Part shown: positions 7,657 to 16,615 of the stretch, one piece after another
Layout of the letters: each line of letters opens with the position of its first letter
How positions within the stretch are numbered: the stretch's first letter is position 1
From: Mucilaginibacter gossypiicola
GTDB taxonomy: Bacteria > Bacteroidota > Bacteroidia > Sphingobacteriales > Sphingobacteriaceae
Direction: 5' to 3'
NCBI RefSeq assembly: GCF_900110105.1
Contig: NZ_FOCL01000010.1
Location: 62,001-126,000, forward strand
Length of the DNA: 64,000 nucleotides
Translations under genes and position numbers: made by a program
Notes under the pieces: model-generated
The model's database searches: none
Told to the model about the DNA's origin: nothing
What the model saw: only the letters and a program-made list of their open reading frames with translations

Positions 7657-8217
7657 TTACAAACGGTTTTCTGTTAATAGCAGTTGCACTTTAAGTACCG
7701 CAGCTACAGTCATGGAATCTGTAATTTCACCATCGCAAACCATACGATAAATTTCGGTAAAAGGTACTTTTTTAACAATAAGTTGTTCGGTTTCTTCGGG
7801 TTCAGCCTCAAACTGCTCAAGGCCGCGGGCCAGGTATAATATACTCAACTCATCGCTTACCGAATTACTGAGATGCAGGCGCTGAATTTCTGTCCACTCT
7901 GAGGCTTTTAAACCGGTCTCTTCCAGCAATTCACGTTTGGCCGATTCAAGCGGATCGGTTCCTTCGGGACCGCCACCTTCGGGCATTTCCCAACTGTACT
8001 GATTTAGTGCAAAGCGAAATTGCCCTACCAGGTAGGTATTCAAATCAGCATCTAAAGGTAAAACGCCGATAGCCATGTTTTTGAAGTGGATCTTACCATA
8101 AATGCCGGGATTACCGGAGGGATTAATAACCTGGTATTCGGTTAAGTTGATCCAGGGGTTATCGTAAATGTTTTTTTGGGACGTTATTTTCCAGGGGTTA
8201 TCTTCAGGGTGATGCAT
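7657..8217 (-). CDS. Nudix hydrolase, ADP-ribose pyrophosphatase-like
   Basis: A 186-residue Nudix protein. The 23-position box runs from GGGPEGT to RELLEETGL around residues 80-102, and the catalytic REx2EE core is intact. The Glu normally found at box position 7 is Thr, as seen in part of the NudF/ADP-ribose group. The N-terminal KITSQKNIYDNPWINLTEYQVINPSG and the later LYLARGLEQFEAEPEETEQ are typical of ADP-sugar pyrophosphatases, which cleave ADP-ribose or similar sugars to AMP. No signal peptide is present. It is upstream of plsC on the same strand and 58 nt downstream of a small orphan gene. Confidence 0.85.
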   Translation of the reverse strand: MHHPEDNPWKITSQKNIYDNPWINLTEYQVINPSGNPGIYGKIHFKNMAIGVLPLDADLNTYLVGQFRFALNQYSWEMPEGGGPEGTDPLESAKRELLEETGLKASEWTEIQRLHLSNSVSDELSILYLARGLEQFEAEPEETEQLIVKKVPFTEIYRMVCDGEITDSMTVAAVLKVQLLLTENRL

Positions 8218-8275
8218 GGCCTAAAAATAAGCGATTATGGTTAGATTGGGGAATAATTGGCCTGGAAAAGTTTAT

Positions 8276-8512
8276 CTACTCCGCTATATACTCCAGTTTT
8301 ACCTGCACGTTCAAATCTTCATGCATACGGGCAAACTGCCGCGGGTTACGGGTAAAGTCGGGATCGGTATCCATATAAATGTTTATGATCTTAACCATTT
8401 CGGGGTGTTTATCGGTGCCTATATTATAAGTAAGTCCTTCGCCGCTTTCTAAATTTTGTTTTAGCTCAAGGTATTGCTTACCGGTTACAATGATCATTTT
8501 TTCGGCAGTCAT
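8276..8512 (-). CDS. conserved-looking small protein of unknown function
   Basis: A 78-residue acidic cytosolic protein with no recognised family. It begins MTAEKMIIVTGKQYLELKQNLE and contains a short beta-rich opening, a central helix and an EDLNVQVKLEYIAE strand at the end, so a compact alpha/beta fold is likely. The codon pattern is like its neighbours and the start has a purine-rich stretch (AGGAGCC) just upstream, which supports a real gene. It is first of a possible run with the Nudix hydrolase and plsC on the same strand. No function is offered. Confidence 0.6.
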   Translation of the reverse strand: MTAEKMIIVTGKQYLELKQNLESGEGLTYNIGTDKHPEMVKIINIYMDTDPDFTRNPRQFARMHEDLNVQVKLEYIAE

Positions 8513-8661
8513 GGCTCCTAATTATTATAAGTTATAAATTATTTCAAACCGTGCTGTTATACCCTGTAAAATGCCGGCGATACAAAATTATCGCTTATCC
8601 GGGTTCTGCCTGCGGTTTATTATATTTACCTCAAATATAACTCATATATATATCAGCATAC

Positions 8662-10533
8662 ATGATCAGTATTAAAAAATTACTGCCTTTTATTTTAATC
8701 ATTGGCAGTACAACCACATTTGCCCAGCAAACCTTACCCATAGCCGTAAACCTGCAAAACACCTATACCAAAGGGACAAGGACAGCAGCCGGCGCCCCCG
8801 GAAAAAACTACTGGCAAAATACTGCCGACTATAAGATCAAGGTAAATTTTGATCCCAAAACGCGCCTGGTGAGCGGTACAGTTGGTATAGATTATTTTAA
8901 CAACAGTCCTGATACATTAAAGCGGGTACAATTTAAACTATACCCTAACTTATATAAAAAAGGATCGGTGCGCCAAATGGCGGTTTCTGCAGATGACCTT
9001 ACCGATGGCGTACATATCAGCAGTTTGAGCATTGATAATAAAACGCAGGATAGTACCAAACGCCGTATCAATGGCACAAATATGACGCTGCGGGTATCTC
9101 CCATCGCTCCCAAACAAAAAGTACACTTCGATATCAGTTATGCTTACACTTTAAACAAGGGCTCTCATATCCGCACAGGCCAGGTTGATACAGGGGCGTT
9201 CTTTATCGCCTATTTCTTTCCTCGCGTAGCAGTTTATGACGATATTGATGGCTGGAATGATTACCCGTACGTTGGCGCACAGGAGTTTTATAATGATTTT
9301 TGCCACTTCAGTGCTGATATCACTGTGCCCGGAGATTATAAAGTTTGGGCAACCGGCGATCTGAAAAATGCTGCAGAAGTTTATGACAGCCGTATAGTTA
9401 AACGGATTGCAGATGCCGGCGCAAGCGATAAAGTAACAGATATCATTACCGAAGATGATGTTAAAGCAGGCAATATCACCAAAAACAATCCAACCAATAC
9501 CTGGAAGTTTGAGGCCGACAGTGTGACCGATTTTGTTTTCGCTACCAGCAACCATTATTTGTGGAAAGCATCGAGCCTGGTGGTTGATCCTAAAACCGGC
9601 AGGCGTACCCGTGTTGATGCCGTGTTTAACGAAAAGCACAAGGATTATTATGCCGTGGTTGATTACGCCCGCAAAACGGTAGAAGTAATGAGCTACAAAT
9701 TCCCGAAATGGCCATATCCATACCAGCATGAAACCGTTTTTGACGGTCTGGACCAGATGGAGTACCCTATGATGGTGAATGATAACCCGCTCGAAGATAA
9801 AGCAGACGCCATTGAGCTTACTGATCATGAGATCTTCCATACCATGTTTCCATTTTATATGGGTATTAACGAAACCAAATATGGCTGGATGGACGAGGGC
9901 TGGGCAACCATAGGCGAGTGGCTGGTTAGTCCGGAGATAGATCCTTCAATTGTTGACCCTTACGGCGTTTCGGCTGTTGAGCAAAGTGCCGGCCATGAGG
10001 TTGATGTGCCTGTGATGACGCTTACGCCTATGCTTACGGGTACGGCCAGCTTTACCGACAGTTATCCTAAACCGGGCCTGGGTTATTTATATGTAAAAGA
10101 TATGCTTGGCGATGAGCTGTTTACTAAAGCCCTGCACTATTACATTGCACAGTGGCACGGCAAACACCCTATGCCATACGACTTTTTTAATTGTATGAAT
10201 ACCGGCGCAGGCGTAAACCTTAACTGGTTTTGGAAAGCCTGGTTCTTTGATAATGGGGTAACCGACCTGGCGATAAGCAAAGTAACTAACACCGGGTTAA
10301 AATACAGTGTTACTGTTACCAAAGTTGGCAGCAAGCCAATCCCCGTTAACTTAACCCTTAGCTATGCCGATGGCACTACCGAACTGGTGCACAAAAGCAT
10401 AGCTGTTTGGGCTGCCGGTAACAAAACAACTTCTGTTAACTTCACCGCAAAACAAACAGTCAAAAAGATAGTACTTGGCACCACTTACGATCCGGATAGC
10501 AATAAAAAGGATAATGTGTGGGCAAGTAAGTAA
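8662..10533 (+). CDS. secreted M1-family (gluzincin) metallopeptidase
   Basis: A 623-residue exported aminopeptidase-type zinc peptidase. Residues 1-21 form a signal peptide ending TTFAQ. An N-terminal beta-rich domain, with YKIKVNFDPKTRLVSGTVGIDYFNNS, precedes the catalytic domain. The zinc site H-E-I-F-H is at 389-393 and the third ligand Glu412 lies in GWMDEGW, exactly the HExxH-x18-E spacing of M1. The usual GxMEN exopeptidase motif is replaced by LDQMEYPMM about 20 residues upstream of the zinc site, a variant common in Bacteroidota M1 proteins. It likely degrades peptides in the periplasm or outside the cell. The C-terminal 100 residues form a beta-sandwich. The gene stands alone, with repeat A2 downstream. 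Confidence 0.9.
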   Translation: MISIKKLLPFILIIGSTTTFAQQTLPIAVNLQNTYTKGTRTAAGAPGKNYWQNTADYKIKVNFDPKTRLVSGTVGIDYFNNSPDTLKRVQFKLYPNLYKKGSVRQMAVSADDLTDGVHISSLSIDNKTQDSTKRRINGTNMTLRVSPIAPKQKVHFDISYAYTLNKGSHIRTGQVDTGAFFIAYFFPRVAVYDDIDGWNDYPYVGAQEFYNDFCHFSADITVPGDYKVWATGDLKNAAEVYDSRIVKRIADAGASDKVTDIITEDDVKAGNITKNNPTNTWKFEADSVTDFVFATSNHYLWKASSLVVDPKTGRRTRVDAVFNEKHKDYYAVVDYARKTVEVMSYKFPKWPYPYQHETVFDGLDQMEYPMMVNDNPLEDKADAIELTDHEIFHTMFPFYMGINETKYGWMDEGWATIGEWLVSPEIDPSIVDPYGVSAVEQSAGHEVDVPVMTLTPMLTGTASFTDSYPKPGLGYLYVKDMLGDELFTKALHYYIAQWHGKHPMPYDFFNCMNTGAGVNLNWFWKAWFFDNGVTDLAISKVTNTGLKYSVTVTKVGSKPIPVNLTLSYADGTTELVHKSIAVWAAGNKTTSVNFTAKQTVKKIVLGTTYDPDSNKKDNVWASK

Positions 10534-10590
10534 AAGCGAAAAGCTGAATGCAGAAAGCCAAAAGCTAATAATGTAACAACGTTAAAAAAA

Positions 10591-10687
10591 GCGTCATTGC
10601 GAGGTACGAAGCAATCCCTAATAAGCAGAGCAACTATGCATATTTGCCCTGTAAAGTCGGGGATTGCTTCGTACCTCGCAATGACGC
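10591..10687. repeat. palindromic repeat family A, copy 2
   Basis: GCGTCATTGCGAGGTACGAAGC at the left is mirrored exactly at the right, preceded by A7 and followed by T4, so it can terminate transcripts from both sides of this convergent gap. The core reads in minus orientation (CCCTGTA). Confidence 0.88.
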
Positions 10688-10726
10688 TTTTCTTATTAGG
10701 TTTTAAACAGCTTCTTATAGTTCCCC

Positions 10727-11155
10727 CTATTTCTGTTGATATACCCTGATCAGCTCCGCCACATCAATCCCATTAATTTTCATGCCGCTCAGGTTACAGT
10801 CCGTAATATTCACATTGCTCAGGTTACAATCGGTTATGGTGCTACCCTGTAAATCGCAGTTCTCAAATTTAAGCGGCCGTTGTTTTGCGGTGGGATCATA
10901 TGCGGGATGACCTTCGGGCGGCATACCAATATCATGGATGTAAGCGCCGCCAAGCTGCGCATATTTTATCTCCAGGTCGCTCAGGTTAGCATCTTCAATT
11001 TTAAGGTTGATGATGCATACATCCTTAAAACTTGCATTGTTCATCATCATTTGCTCAAAGGTTGAACCGTTGAGCATGGCACATTTAACATCAAGTATCT
11101 TTTGAGCTTCTTTTATGGCGATCACTTCGGTGCCGTTAGTTGCTGAATTTTCCAT
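10727..11155 (-). CDS. pentapeptide-repeat protein
   Basis: A 142-residue protein in which two blocks show the A(D/N)LXX periodicity of a right-handed quadrilateral beta-helix. The first is about residues 30-75 (CAMLNGSTFEQMMMNNASFK, then DANLSDLEIKYAQLGGAYI). The second is about 95-130 (CDLQGSTITDCNLSNVNITD and CNLSGMKI). A 20-residue insertion, MPPEGHPAYDPTAKQRPLKF, separates them. No signal peptide is present. Such proteins act as structural or protein-binding modules, and DNA-mimic types like MfpA/Qnr are longer and more regular, so that role should not be assumed. The gene is monocistronic and convergent with the M1 peptidase gene. Confidence 0.8.
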   Translation of the reverse strand: MENSATNGTEVIAIKEAQKILDVKCAMLNGSTFEQMMMNNASFKDVCIINLKIEDANLSDLEIKYAQLGGAYIHDIGMPPEGHPAYDPTAKQRPLKFENCDLQGSTITDCNLSNVNITDCNLSGMKINGIDVAELIRVYQQK

Positions 11156-11303
11156 GATTTGCTGTTGGTTTAATCAAATATCTTAAAAATGATCATCATC
11201 GCAGAGTTACATACGCGACAAATAAAGGGTGCATTTGCGACAAGCAACCGTATACCTTTCCACTCAAAATTTAGGATAAAGCCATTTTTAAATATCTTAA
11301 CTA

Positions 11304-11398
11304 ACCGTTGGTTAAAACCAACGGCAATGAATTTAAAAGCAGATCTAAAATTGGCATATTCAGTATTCAGTTTCATTGCCGTCACTTTTAAGTGACGG
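11304..11398. repeat. palindromic repeat family B, copy 2 (in a 343-nt gene-free gap)
   Basis: CCGTTGGTTAAAACCAACGG followed by CAATGAA faces TTCATTGCCGTCACTTTTAAGTGACGG, so two hairpins point inward with the shared CAATGAA tail. Two ORFs of about 70 codons through this region are accounted for by the repeat, and nothing else is seen in 11156-11498. Confidence 0.8.
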
Positions 11399-11498
11399 AT
11401 CAGTTATAAACCAAGCCCGGCTTTAGCCACACCCGACATGCAGGTTTATATTTGATTTGCCCCTCTTAATTTGTAATTTCAATTAATATTCTCCGCTC

Positions 11499-11993
11499 AT
11501 GATCCTGTCCCGCCATTTTAAATCGCAGTTACTTACGTTAGCCTGCGTTACACTTGCTTATACCGGCTCTTATGCCCAACAAAAATCCAGCCCTATCGCA
11601 CAAGCCAAATGGCTTATCGGCAGCTGGAGAAATCAATCGGCAAAAACACTGGACACCGAAACCTGGAATAAGCTTAATGATTCCACATTTCTTGGCAGAA
11701 GCTATTCATTAGCAGGCACAGACACGGTATCATCCGAGCATATCAGATTGGAACAACACGTCGGCAAACTTTACTATATCCCAACAGTAAAAAATCAAAA
11801 CAACGGCAAAGCGGTAACTTTTACTCTTACTTCAGTAAACAAAAAACAACTGGTGTTTGAAAACCCGGAGCATGATTTCCCGCAAAAGATCACCTATACC
11901 CAAATAACTAAAGACTCTTTACTCGCCGAAATATCAGGGCTAAGAAAAGGAAAGCTAAAGGCGATACAGTTTCCGATGAAAAGGGTTAAATAG
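11499..11993 (+). CDS. secreted DUF6265-like protein
   Basis: A 164-residue protein with a signal peptide (residues 1-26, cleavage after SYA-Q). The mature part opens with IAQAKWLIGSWRNQS and continues with ETWNKLNDSTFLGRSYSLAGTDTVSSEHIRLEQHVGKLYYIP and FENPEHDFPQKITY. This fits the DUF6265 lipocalin-like beta-barrel group, where W-L-I-G-x-W at the start and HDFPxxIxY near the end are the conserved points. Members are extracytoplasmic and of unknown function. The gene is convergent with the PAS-AraC regulator at 12013. Confidence 0.75.
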   Translation: MILSRHFKSQLLTLACVTLAYTGSYAQQKSSPIAQAKWLIGSWRNQSAKTLDTETWNKLNDSTFLGRSYSLAGTDTVSSEHIRLEQHVGKLYYIPTVKNQNNGKAVTFTLTSVNKKQLVFENPEHDFPQKITYTQITKDSLLAEISGLRKGKLKAIQFPMKRVK

Positions 11994-12012
11994 CCAATGA
12001 GCTACTTTTATA

Positions 12013-12804
12013 TTATTGCAGTAATTCAGCTACATCGCGGCCATAAAATTCTTTAAACAGTTTCCTGAAATAAGCAGGAGTTTCAAAGCCGGCAATATAT
12101 GATATTTCGGCCACGGTGCGGTATTTACCGCTATTGATCGCTTCCATCGACATCTGTAAACGGATCCTCCGGATGTAATTATTAGGTGTAACCCCCGTGG
12201 TATTTTTTATACGCCGGTGCAACTGCCTTTCACTTAAGCCCATTTCGCTGCTCAGCAATACAATCCCCAAATCAACTTTCCCAATGTATTTTCTTACCAG
12301 CGTTTCAAGTTCGTAAAGCCATAGCTGATCGGCAATGGAAAGCTCACTGATCGGTTTGAGGAGATGTGTACGGGTAAGATCTCCCCCTTTTAATATTTCG
12401 CTGTTTTGGGCCGATACAAGCGATGTCCTGCTAAATTCTTCCAGCTTCTTTTTATCGGTAATATTTTTGGCGATGGCAAAAACCAATTCCTGGCTTTTTA
12501 CAGGCATCGATGTCCACGAAAGCCATACTATTTCCCCGCTTTTAGTTACGTACCGGTTCTCAAAATTATATAGCGGATTGTTTTTCTTGATGCTCTCCCG
12601 TTTACTGGCGGTGATGCTCCTGTCTTCAGGATAAACAAACGAATCGATAGGTTTTGCAAACAGTTCAACTTCGGTATAGCCTAAGGTTCTTGAAACAGCC
12701 GGATTAATTTTTTTAAAGTAACCGTCGAACCCGGCCACACACAACCAATCGGGCGACAGGTGAAAAAAGTACTCCAAGTCAAAAATCTCTTTCAGGTTTT
12801 CCAT
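12013..12804 (-). CDS. PAS-domain AraC-family transcriptional regulator
   Basis: A 263-residue regulator starting at the ATG at 12802-12804 (MENLKEIFDLEYFF); an in-frame start 57 nt upstream is possible but weaker. Residues 10-130 form a PAS domain (LSPDWLCVAGFDGYFKKINPAVSRTLGYTEVEL, then ENRYVTKSGEIVWLSWTSMPV and ITDKKKLEE). Residues 170-263 form a double helix-turn-helix AraC domain (SEMGLSERQLHRRIKNTTGVTPNNYIRRIRL, then TVAEISYIAGFETPAYFRKLFKEFYG). A PAS sensor replaces the usual cupin arm, so a small ligand, redox or cofactor signal is likely. It does not resemble a two-component receiver. The regulated genes are not obvious from the neighbourhood. Confidence 0.85.
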   Translation of the reverse strand: MENLKEIFDLEYFFHLSPDWLCVAGFDGYFKKINPAVSRTLGYTEVELFAKPIDSFVYPEDRSITASKRESIKKNNPLYNFENRYVTKSGEIVWLSWTSMPVKSQELVFAIAKNITDKKKLEEFSRTSLVSAQNSEILKGGDLTRTHLLKPISELSIADQLWLYELETLVRKYIGKVDLGIVLLSSEMGLSERQLHRRIKNTTGVTPNNYIRRIRLQMSMEAINSGKYRTVAEISYIAGFETPAYFRKLFKEFYGRDVAELLQ

Positions 12805-13083
12805 GCAAATTGTCGTTCCTATTTTGCCTGGCGTTGTCATATGCCCGGCAAGCAATATCATATAGCCACAGGTTGTGAAATGGCCGATTCAAAAGAAACC
12901 ATTTTTTATGATACAAGCAGCCATTTATTTCATACTGGCAGGATTGTTTAATAAAATGTCAGTCTTGTCAACTTTCAGAAACCTATTTACCGATTCCTGG
13001 CAATATCGTCAACTGCAATATCGTGTTTTGCTGATCCTGTACGATGGCAGATTTCATCGTTTTTTTATATCATTACGGGTAAT

Positions 13084-14082
13084 ATGAAAACCCTATACCC
13101 AAACACAATTAAACTCATTTCCTTTGCCTTACTGGCTATATCATTACAAAGCTGTATCAAACAGCCCGGAGCCTGGCGAAACGACCAGATCCCCGGCGGT
13201 AAACGCGACGATTTTCACAAACTTAATGAACAACTGCTTCGCAACCTGCGCACCAACAATGCCGATGATATCAGCAACATGGAATCGCAGGAGATGCTGG
13301 AGGATAAATCAAACCTGAGGCAAATTGAACTGGTAGGCAACGCAGCGAAAACCACCGATTATGATATTTACGATGAATATTATATCGTAAACAAACATCG
13401 TAATACGGATACAATAAGCAATTTATCGGCCGGCATTAACAGCTATAAAATGGTTTATAACGGCATTACCCATGAAATGTACATTGCCTTATTTTTACCA
13501 AAAGATAAAAATCTGCCCAACCAGGAGATGATCACCGCCATGTATGCCAAATACGATTATGGCTGGAAATTAACTTCAGTAAACGTAAACACTTATAAAA
13601 TCAACGGCAAAACGGCGCCCGAGCTTTACCAGCAAGGGCAAGAGAAATACGACAAACAGCACTTTGCCGATGCCCGTTTAACGCTCGAACTGTCTTTACA
13701 ATGTACCGCCCCTAATGATTACTGGCAATATCTGCATGATACCGATGCAGGTAAATTATTTCAGGATGCTGCCGAAGCAACTGTAAAACAATACCATTTT
13801 CCGGTAGTAATTGATGGTGTTGCAGGAGAACCGCGGGTGTTCCGGTTAGGCAATCAAAAGAACAGTCATGGTTGGTTCCCGGTAATTTATTATGTTACCA
13901 AGGTAAACATTGCCGATACCAACGCGGTAAAAAGCGAAAACCTGCAGATTGGGAAGGTGATCAACAAATTGCTTCCCGGCATTACTGAGGATAAGGATTA
14001 TATTTTTTACTCTGCCTGCAGTAAACTACCGTTGACTTCGGCGAGGGTTGAGCATTTTGATATCACAGATAAGTTGAGGTAA
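13084..14082 (+). CDS. lipoprotein of unknown function
   Basis: A 332-residue exported protein. The lipobox is SLQSC with Cys24, followed by IKQ, so outer-membrane or periplasmic anchoring is likely. The middle (about 75-170) has a YDEYYIVNKHRNTDTI and KMVYNGITHEMYIALFLPKDK pattern resembling a small beta-barrel. Residues 175-215 contain a single TPR-like helix pair (APELYQQGQEKYDKQHFADARLTLELSL). No known family is recognised. It is transcribed alone, after an AT-rich 279-nt gap that contains only its promoter and no other gene. Confidence 0.7.
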   Translation: MKTLYPNTIKLISFALLAISLQSCIKQPGAWRNDQIPGGKRDDFHKLNEQLLRNLRTNNADDISNMESQEMLEDKSNLRQIELVGNAAKTTDYDIYDEYYIVNKHRNTDTISNLSAGINSYKMVYNGITHEMYIALFLPKDKNLPNQEMITAMYAKYDYGWKLTSVNVNTYKINGKTAPELYQQGQEKYDKQHFADARLTLELSLQCTAPNDYWQYLHDTDAGKLFQDAAEATVKQYHFPVVIDGVAGEPRVFRLGNQKNSHGWFPVIYYVTKVNIADTNAVKSENLQIGKVINKLLPGITEDKDYIFYSACSKLPLTSARVEHFDITDKLR

Positions 14083-14093
14083 GTTATTTTTTT

Positions 14094-14189
14094 ATGTCAT
14101 TGCGAGGAGGCACGACGAAGCAATCTCGTAGCTATACAGGGCGAACATACATTGGCTACGAGATTGCCACGCTGCGCTCGCAATGACAT
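14094..14189. repeat. palindromic repeat family A, copy 3
   Basis: ATGTCATTGCGAGGAGGCACG to CTGCGCTCGCAATGACAT, plus orientation with core CTATACAGGGCG. It directly follows the stop of the lipoprotein gene at 14082. Confidence 0.85.
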
Positions 14190-14260
14190 GGTTTTTATTA
14201 GGCTATTACTGGTCGAAGTAAGTCGTGAATTACGATCCAACAGAAATAACATCAATAAAA

Positions 14261-14343
14261 ACGTCATTGCGAGGTACGAAGCAATCCCAAACTATACAGG
14301 GCGGACCTGCTTATAGGGGATTGCTTCGTACCTCGCAATGACG
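14261..14343. repeat. palindromic repeat family A, copy 4
   Basis: ACGTCATTGCGAGGTACGAAGC mirrored by its complement, core CTATACAGGGCGGA in plus orientation. Preceded by AAAA and followed by TTTCTTTTTT, it is a plausible bidirectional terminator between two converging genes. The 302-nt gap holds copies A3 and A4 and nothing else. Confidence 0.88.
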
Positions 14344-14384
14344 TTTCTTTTTTAACTCTTATTGTTTGCCTTTCGTCGCCGCTA

Positions 14385-16601
14385 TCAAATTGCTTCCAGC
14401 TGCAGCACCACACTGGTATGGTAAGCACTGGCTTCAGGATTGATACCTACGTTCATCAGGAAATCGCCGGTAAAGGTTAAATCTTCGTTTCCTAATACCG
14501 AACCTGTGCCCGGGTAAAGGTTGATCTCTTTTACACGGTATTTCTTGTTAGGGTCGAGACCTTTCAGGCGTACAGGTACTTTGCTGCCTGAGCCGTAACG
14601 GTTATTCACCAAATAGTTAAACATAACCGCTTTTGATTTATCAGTATTCACATACATGATAGAAGCAGCGTCGTTATCCCATGGAGAAGCTAAACGGTAC
14701 TGATCGCCGTGCCAAATCACATCTTTCAGTGCATCATAATTTTTCAGGGCCGACTGGCAAAAGCTCAGATCGTTTTCGCTTAGCTTACCTATCACAATAT
14801 CAAAGCCCATTTTACCCATCATAGCCACATCCACACGGTATTTAATGGGTTGTTTGCCCCAATCGGTTACGTGGTTTGAGCTGGTAATAGCCGGGTAGAA
14901 GAATGAATATTCCCATTGTATAAACACACGCTCCAGCGGGTCGGTATTATCACTTGGCCAAAACTCGGTGAAGTATTGCAGTGCACCGTAGTCAACACGG
15001 CCACCACCGCCTGAGCAAAGCATTAAAGGGACTTTAGGATATTTAGCGCGAACGCGTTTTAATACGTTGTACAAACCATTTACATAATCAACATAAATGT
15101 GCGACTGGTCTTTTTTCAAATAAGCCGAGTAAGCATTGTAGATAACCGCATTACAATCCCATTTAATATAAGCCAGATCAGGATTTTTAGTGAACAGGTT
15201 ATCAACTACGCCAAATACAAAATCCTGTACTTTAGGGTTAGCCAAATCAAGCACCAGTTGATTACGGAAGTATTTTTCAGGACGGTTTGGCTGTTTAATA
15301 ACCCAATCAGGATGGGCTTTGTACAGATCGCTGGCAGGGTTAACCATCTCCGGCTCAATCCAGATACCGAATTTTACACCGTTGGCCTGCGCTTCTTTCA
15401 CTAATGAGCTGATGCCGTTAGGCAGCTTTTGTTTGTTCTCTTGCCAATCGCCCAAACCTGCATTGTCGCCGTTGCGCGGGTGGCTGTTACCAAACCAGCC
15501 GTCATCCAACAAAAACAGGTCGACACCCAGTTTTTTGGTATCTTTTAACAAGCCTGCAAGCTTACTTTCATTAAAATCAAAATAGGTTGATTCCCAGTTA
15601 TTCAACAATGTAAGCCTTGAGCCTTCGCCATCAACAATTTTATATTTGCGGGCCCAGCTTTGCAGCTTGCGGCTGGCGTCACCCTTGCCATGGTCAGAGT
15701 AGGTATACAGGAAAGCAGGCGTAGTAAATTCAGCACCCGGTTTTAAATGATACTCGGATGCAGCATTATTAATACCTGCAATAATTTTCAGGTTGTTGGC
15801 TACATCCAGCTCAAAATCAACCCTGAAATTGCCCGACCATTCCATAGCGCCATAAAATACCTTTCCTTCATCTTCGGTAGCAGGTTTATCTAACGATATG
15901 GCAAACATCGAGTGCTCGTACAGGTTGGCACGGGTACCCAGTTTGCTATCGATAGTTTTAATACCGTGGGTTAAACGGGCTTCTTCCGGCTGCACTTCCA
16001 TGGCCCAGTTACCATGGTATTGTTTTAACCAGAAACCACCTGTAGTATTACCTTTTAAGTTCAGGTTGGCCGAAGCATATTTGTTAAGCGTTACTACGCC
16101 CTTCTCGTTGTGTTTAATCACCGACCATTGTTCGGTAACATCCTCTTTAAAATAGGTTTTGTAATAAAGTTTTACCTCAAAATCATAAACAGGATCTTTA
16201 AGGGTAACCACCAACAATGAAATATCATCATCAACCTTACTTACGGTATGGCTGACATAGGTTAAATTTAATGATTTATTACCGTCGGCATGGGTAACGG
16301 TAATGGCTGGTTCGCCGAGGCTGGCCGATCCTGATGGCGTATAAACATCATTTTGTACGCCTGAATCATCGGCCTGTTTGTACATTTTCTGGATGCGGGA
16401 ATACTCTGACGTATTGGCAAGCTTTGCGCCCAGGTACACCATGTTCAGGTGTTTTTCAGCATCAGTTTGCAGCACTATAGCGTTGTGCTGGGTTTCAACA
16501 GGGATAGTGGTTACATCCTGTGCTGCTGCCCTGCCGGCCAGCAGCATTGAGCCTGCAAAAAGCAGGCCCAGTGGTAAAGTTTTTCTTTGAGTAGTTCTCA
16601 C
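14385..16601 (-). CDS. alpha-galactosidase, GH36
   Basis: A 738-residue exported enzyme with a signal peptide ending GRAAAQ. The N-terminal beta-supersandwich covers roughly 25-310, and the (beta/alpha)8 barrel follows (LLNNWESTYFDFNESKL, VDLFLLDDGWFGNSHPRN). The nucleophile is Asp482 in YIKWDCN and the acid/base candidate is Asp551 in FWPSDNTD. The 69-residue spacing fits bacterial GH36. It hydrolyses alpha-1,6-galactosides such as melibiose, raffinose or galactomannan side chains, retaining configuration. It ends a five-gene cluster, 14 nt after a DUF5107-TPR gene, whose other members are galM, GH97 and an MFS porter. The size is normal for the large bacterial members. Confidence 0.92.
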   Translation of the reverse strand: MRTTQRKTLPLGLLFAGSMLLAGRAAAQDVTTIPVETQHNAIVLQTDAEKHLNMVYLGAKLANTSEYSRIQKMYKQADDSGVQNDVYTPSGSASLGEPAITVTHADGNKSLNLTYVSHTVSKVDDDISLLVVTLKDPVYDFEVKLYYKTYFKEDVTEQWSVIKHNEKGVVTLNKYASANLNLKGNTTGGFWLKQYHGNWAMEVQPEEARLTHGIKTIDSKLGTRANLYEHSMFAISLDKPATEDEGKVFYGAMEWSGNFRVDFELDVANNLKIIAGINNAASEYHLKPGAEFTTPAFLYTYSDHGKGDASRKLQSWARKYKIVDGEGSRLTLLNNWESTYFDFNESKLAGLLKDTKKLGVDLFLLDDGWFGNSHPRNGDNAGLGDWQENKQKLPNGISSLVKEAQANGVKFGIWIEPEMVNPASDLYKAHPDWVIKQPNRPEKYFRNQLVLDLANPKVQDFVFGVVDNLFTKNPDLAYIKWDCNAVIYNAYSAYLKKDQSHIYVDYVNGLYNVLKRVRAKYPKVPLMLCSGGGGRVDYGALQYFTEFWPSDNTDPLERVFIQWEYSFFYPAITSSNHVTDWGKQPIKYRVDVAMMGKMGFDIVIGKLSENDLSFCQSALKNYDALKDVIWHGDQYRLASPWDNDAASIMYVNTDKSKAVMFNYLVNNRYGSGSKVPVRLKGLDPNKKYRVKEINLYPGTGSVLGNEDLTFTGDFLMNVGINPEASAYHTSVVLQLEAI

Positions 16602-16615
16602 GTGTGATTTTTGGT

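Noticed and set aside
9151..9840. 229-codon reverse frame inside the M1 peptidase gene
   Set aside because: The forward frame carries the complete zinc site and signal peptide; the reverse frame is a shadow.
11170..11395. two ORFs of about 70 codons on opposite strands
   Set aside because: Both come from the family B hairpin pair and lack any protein features.
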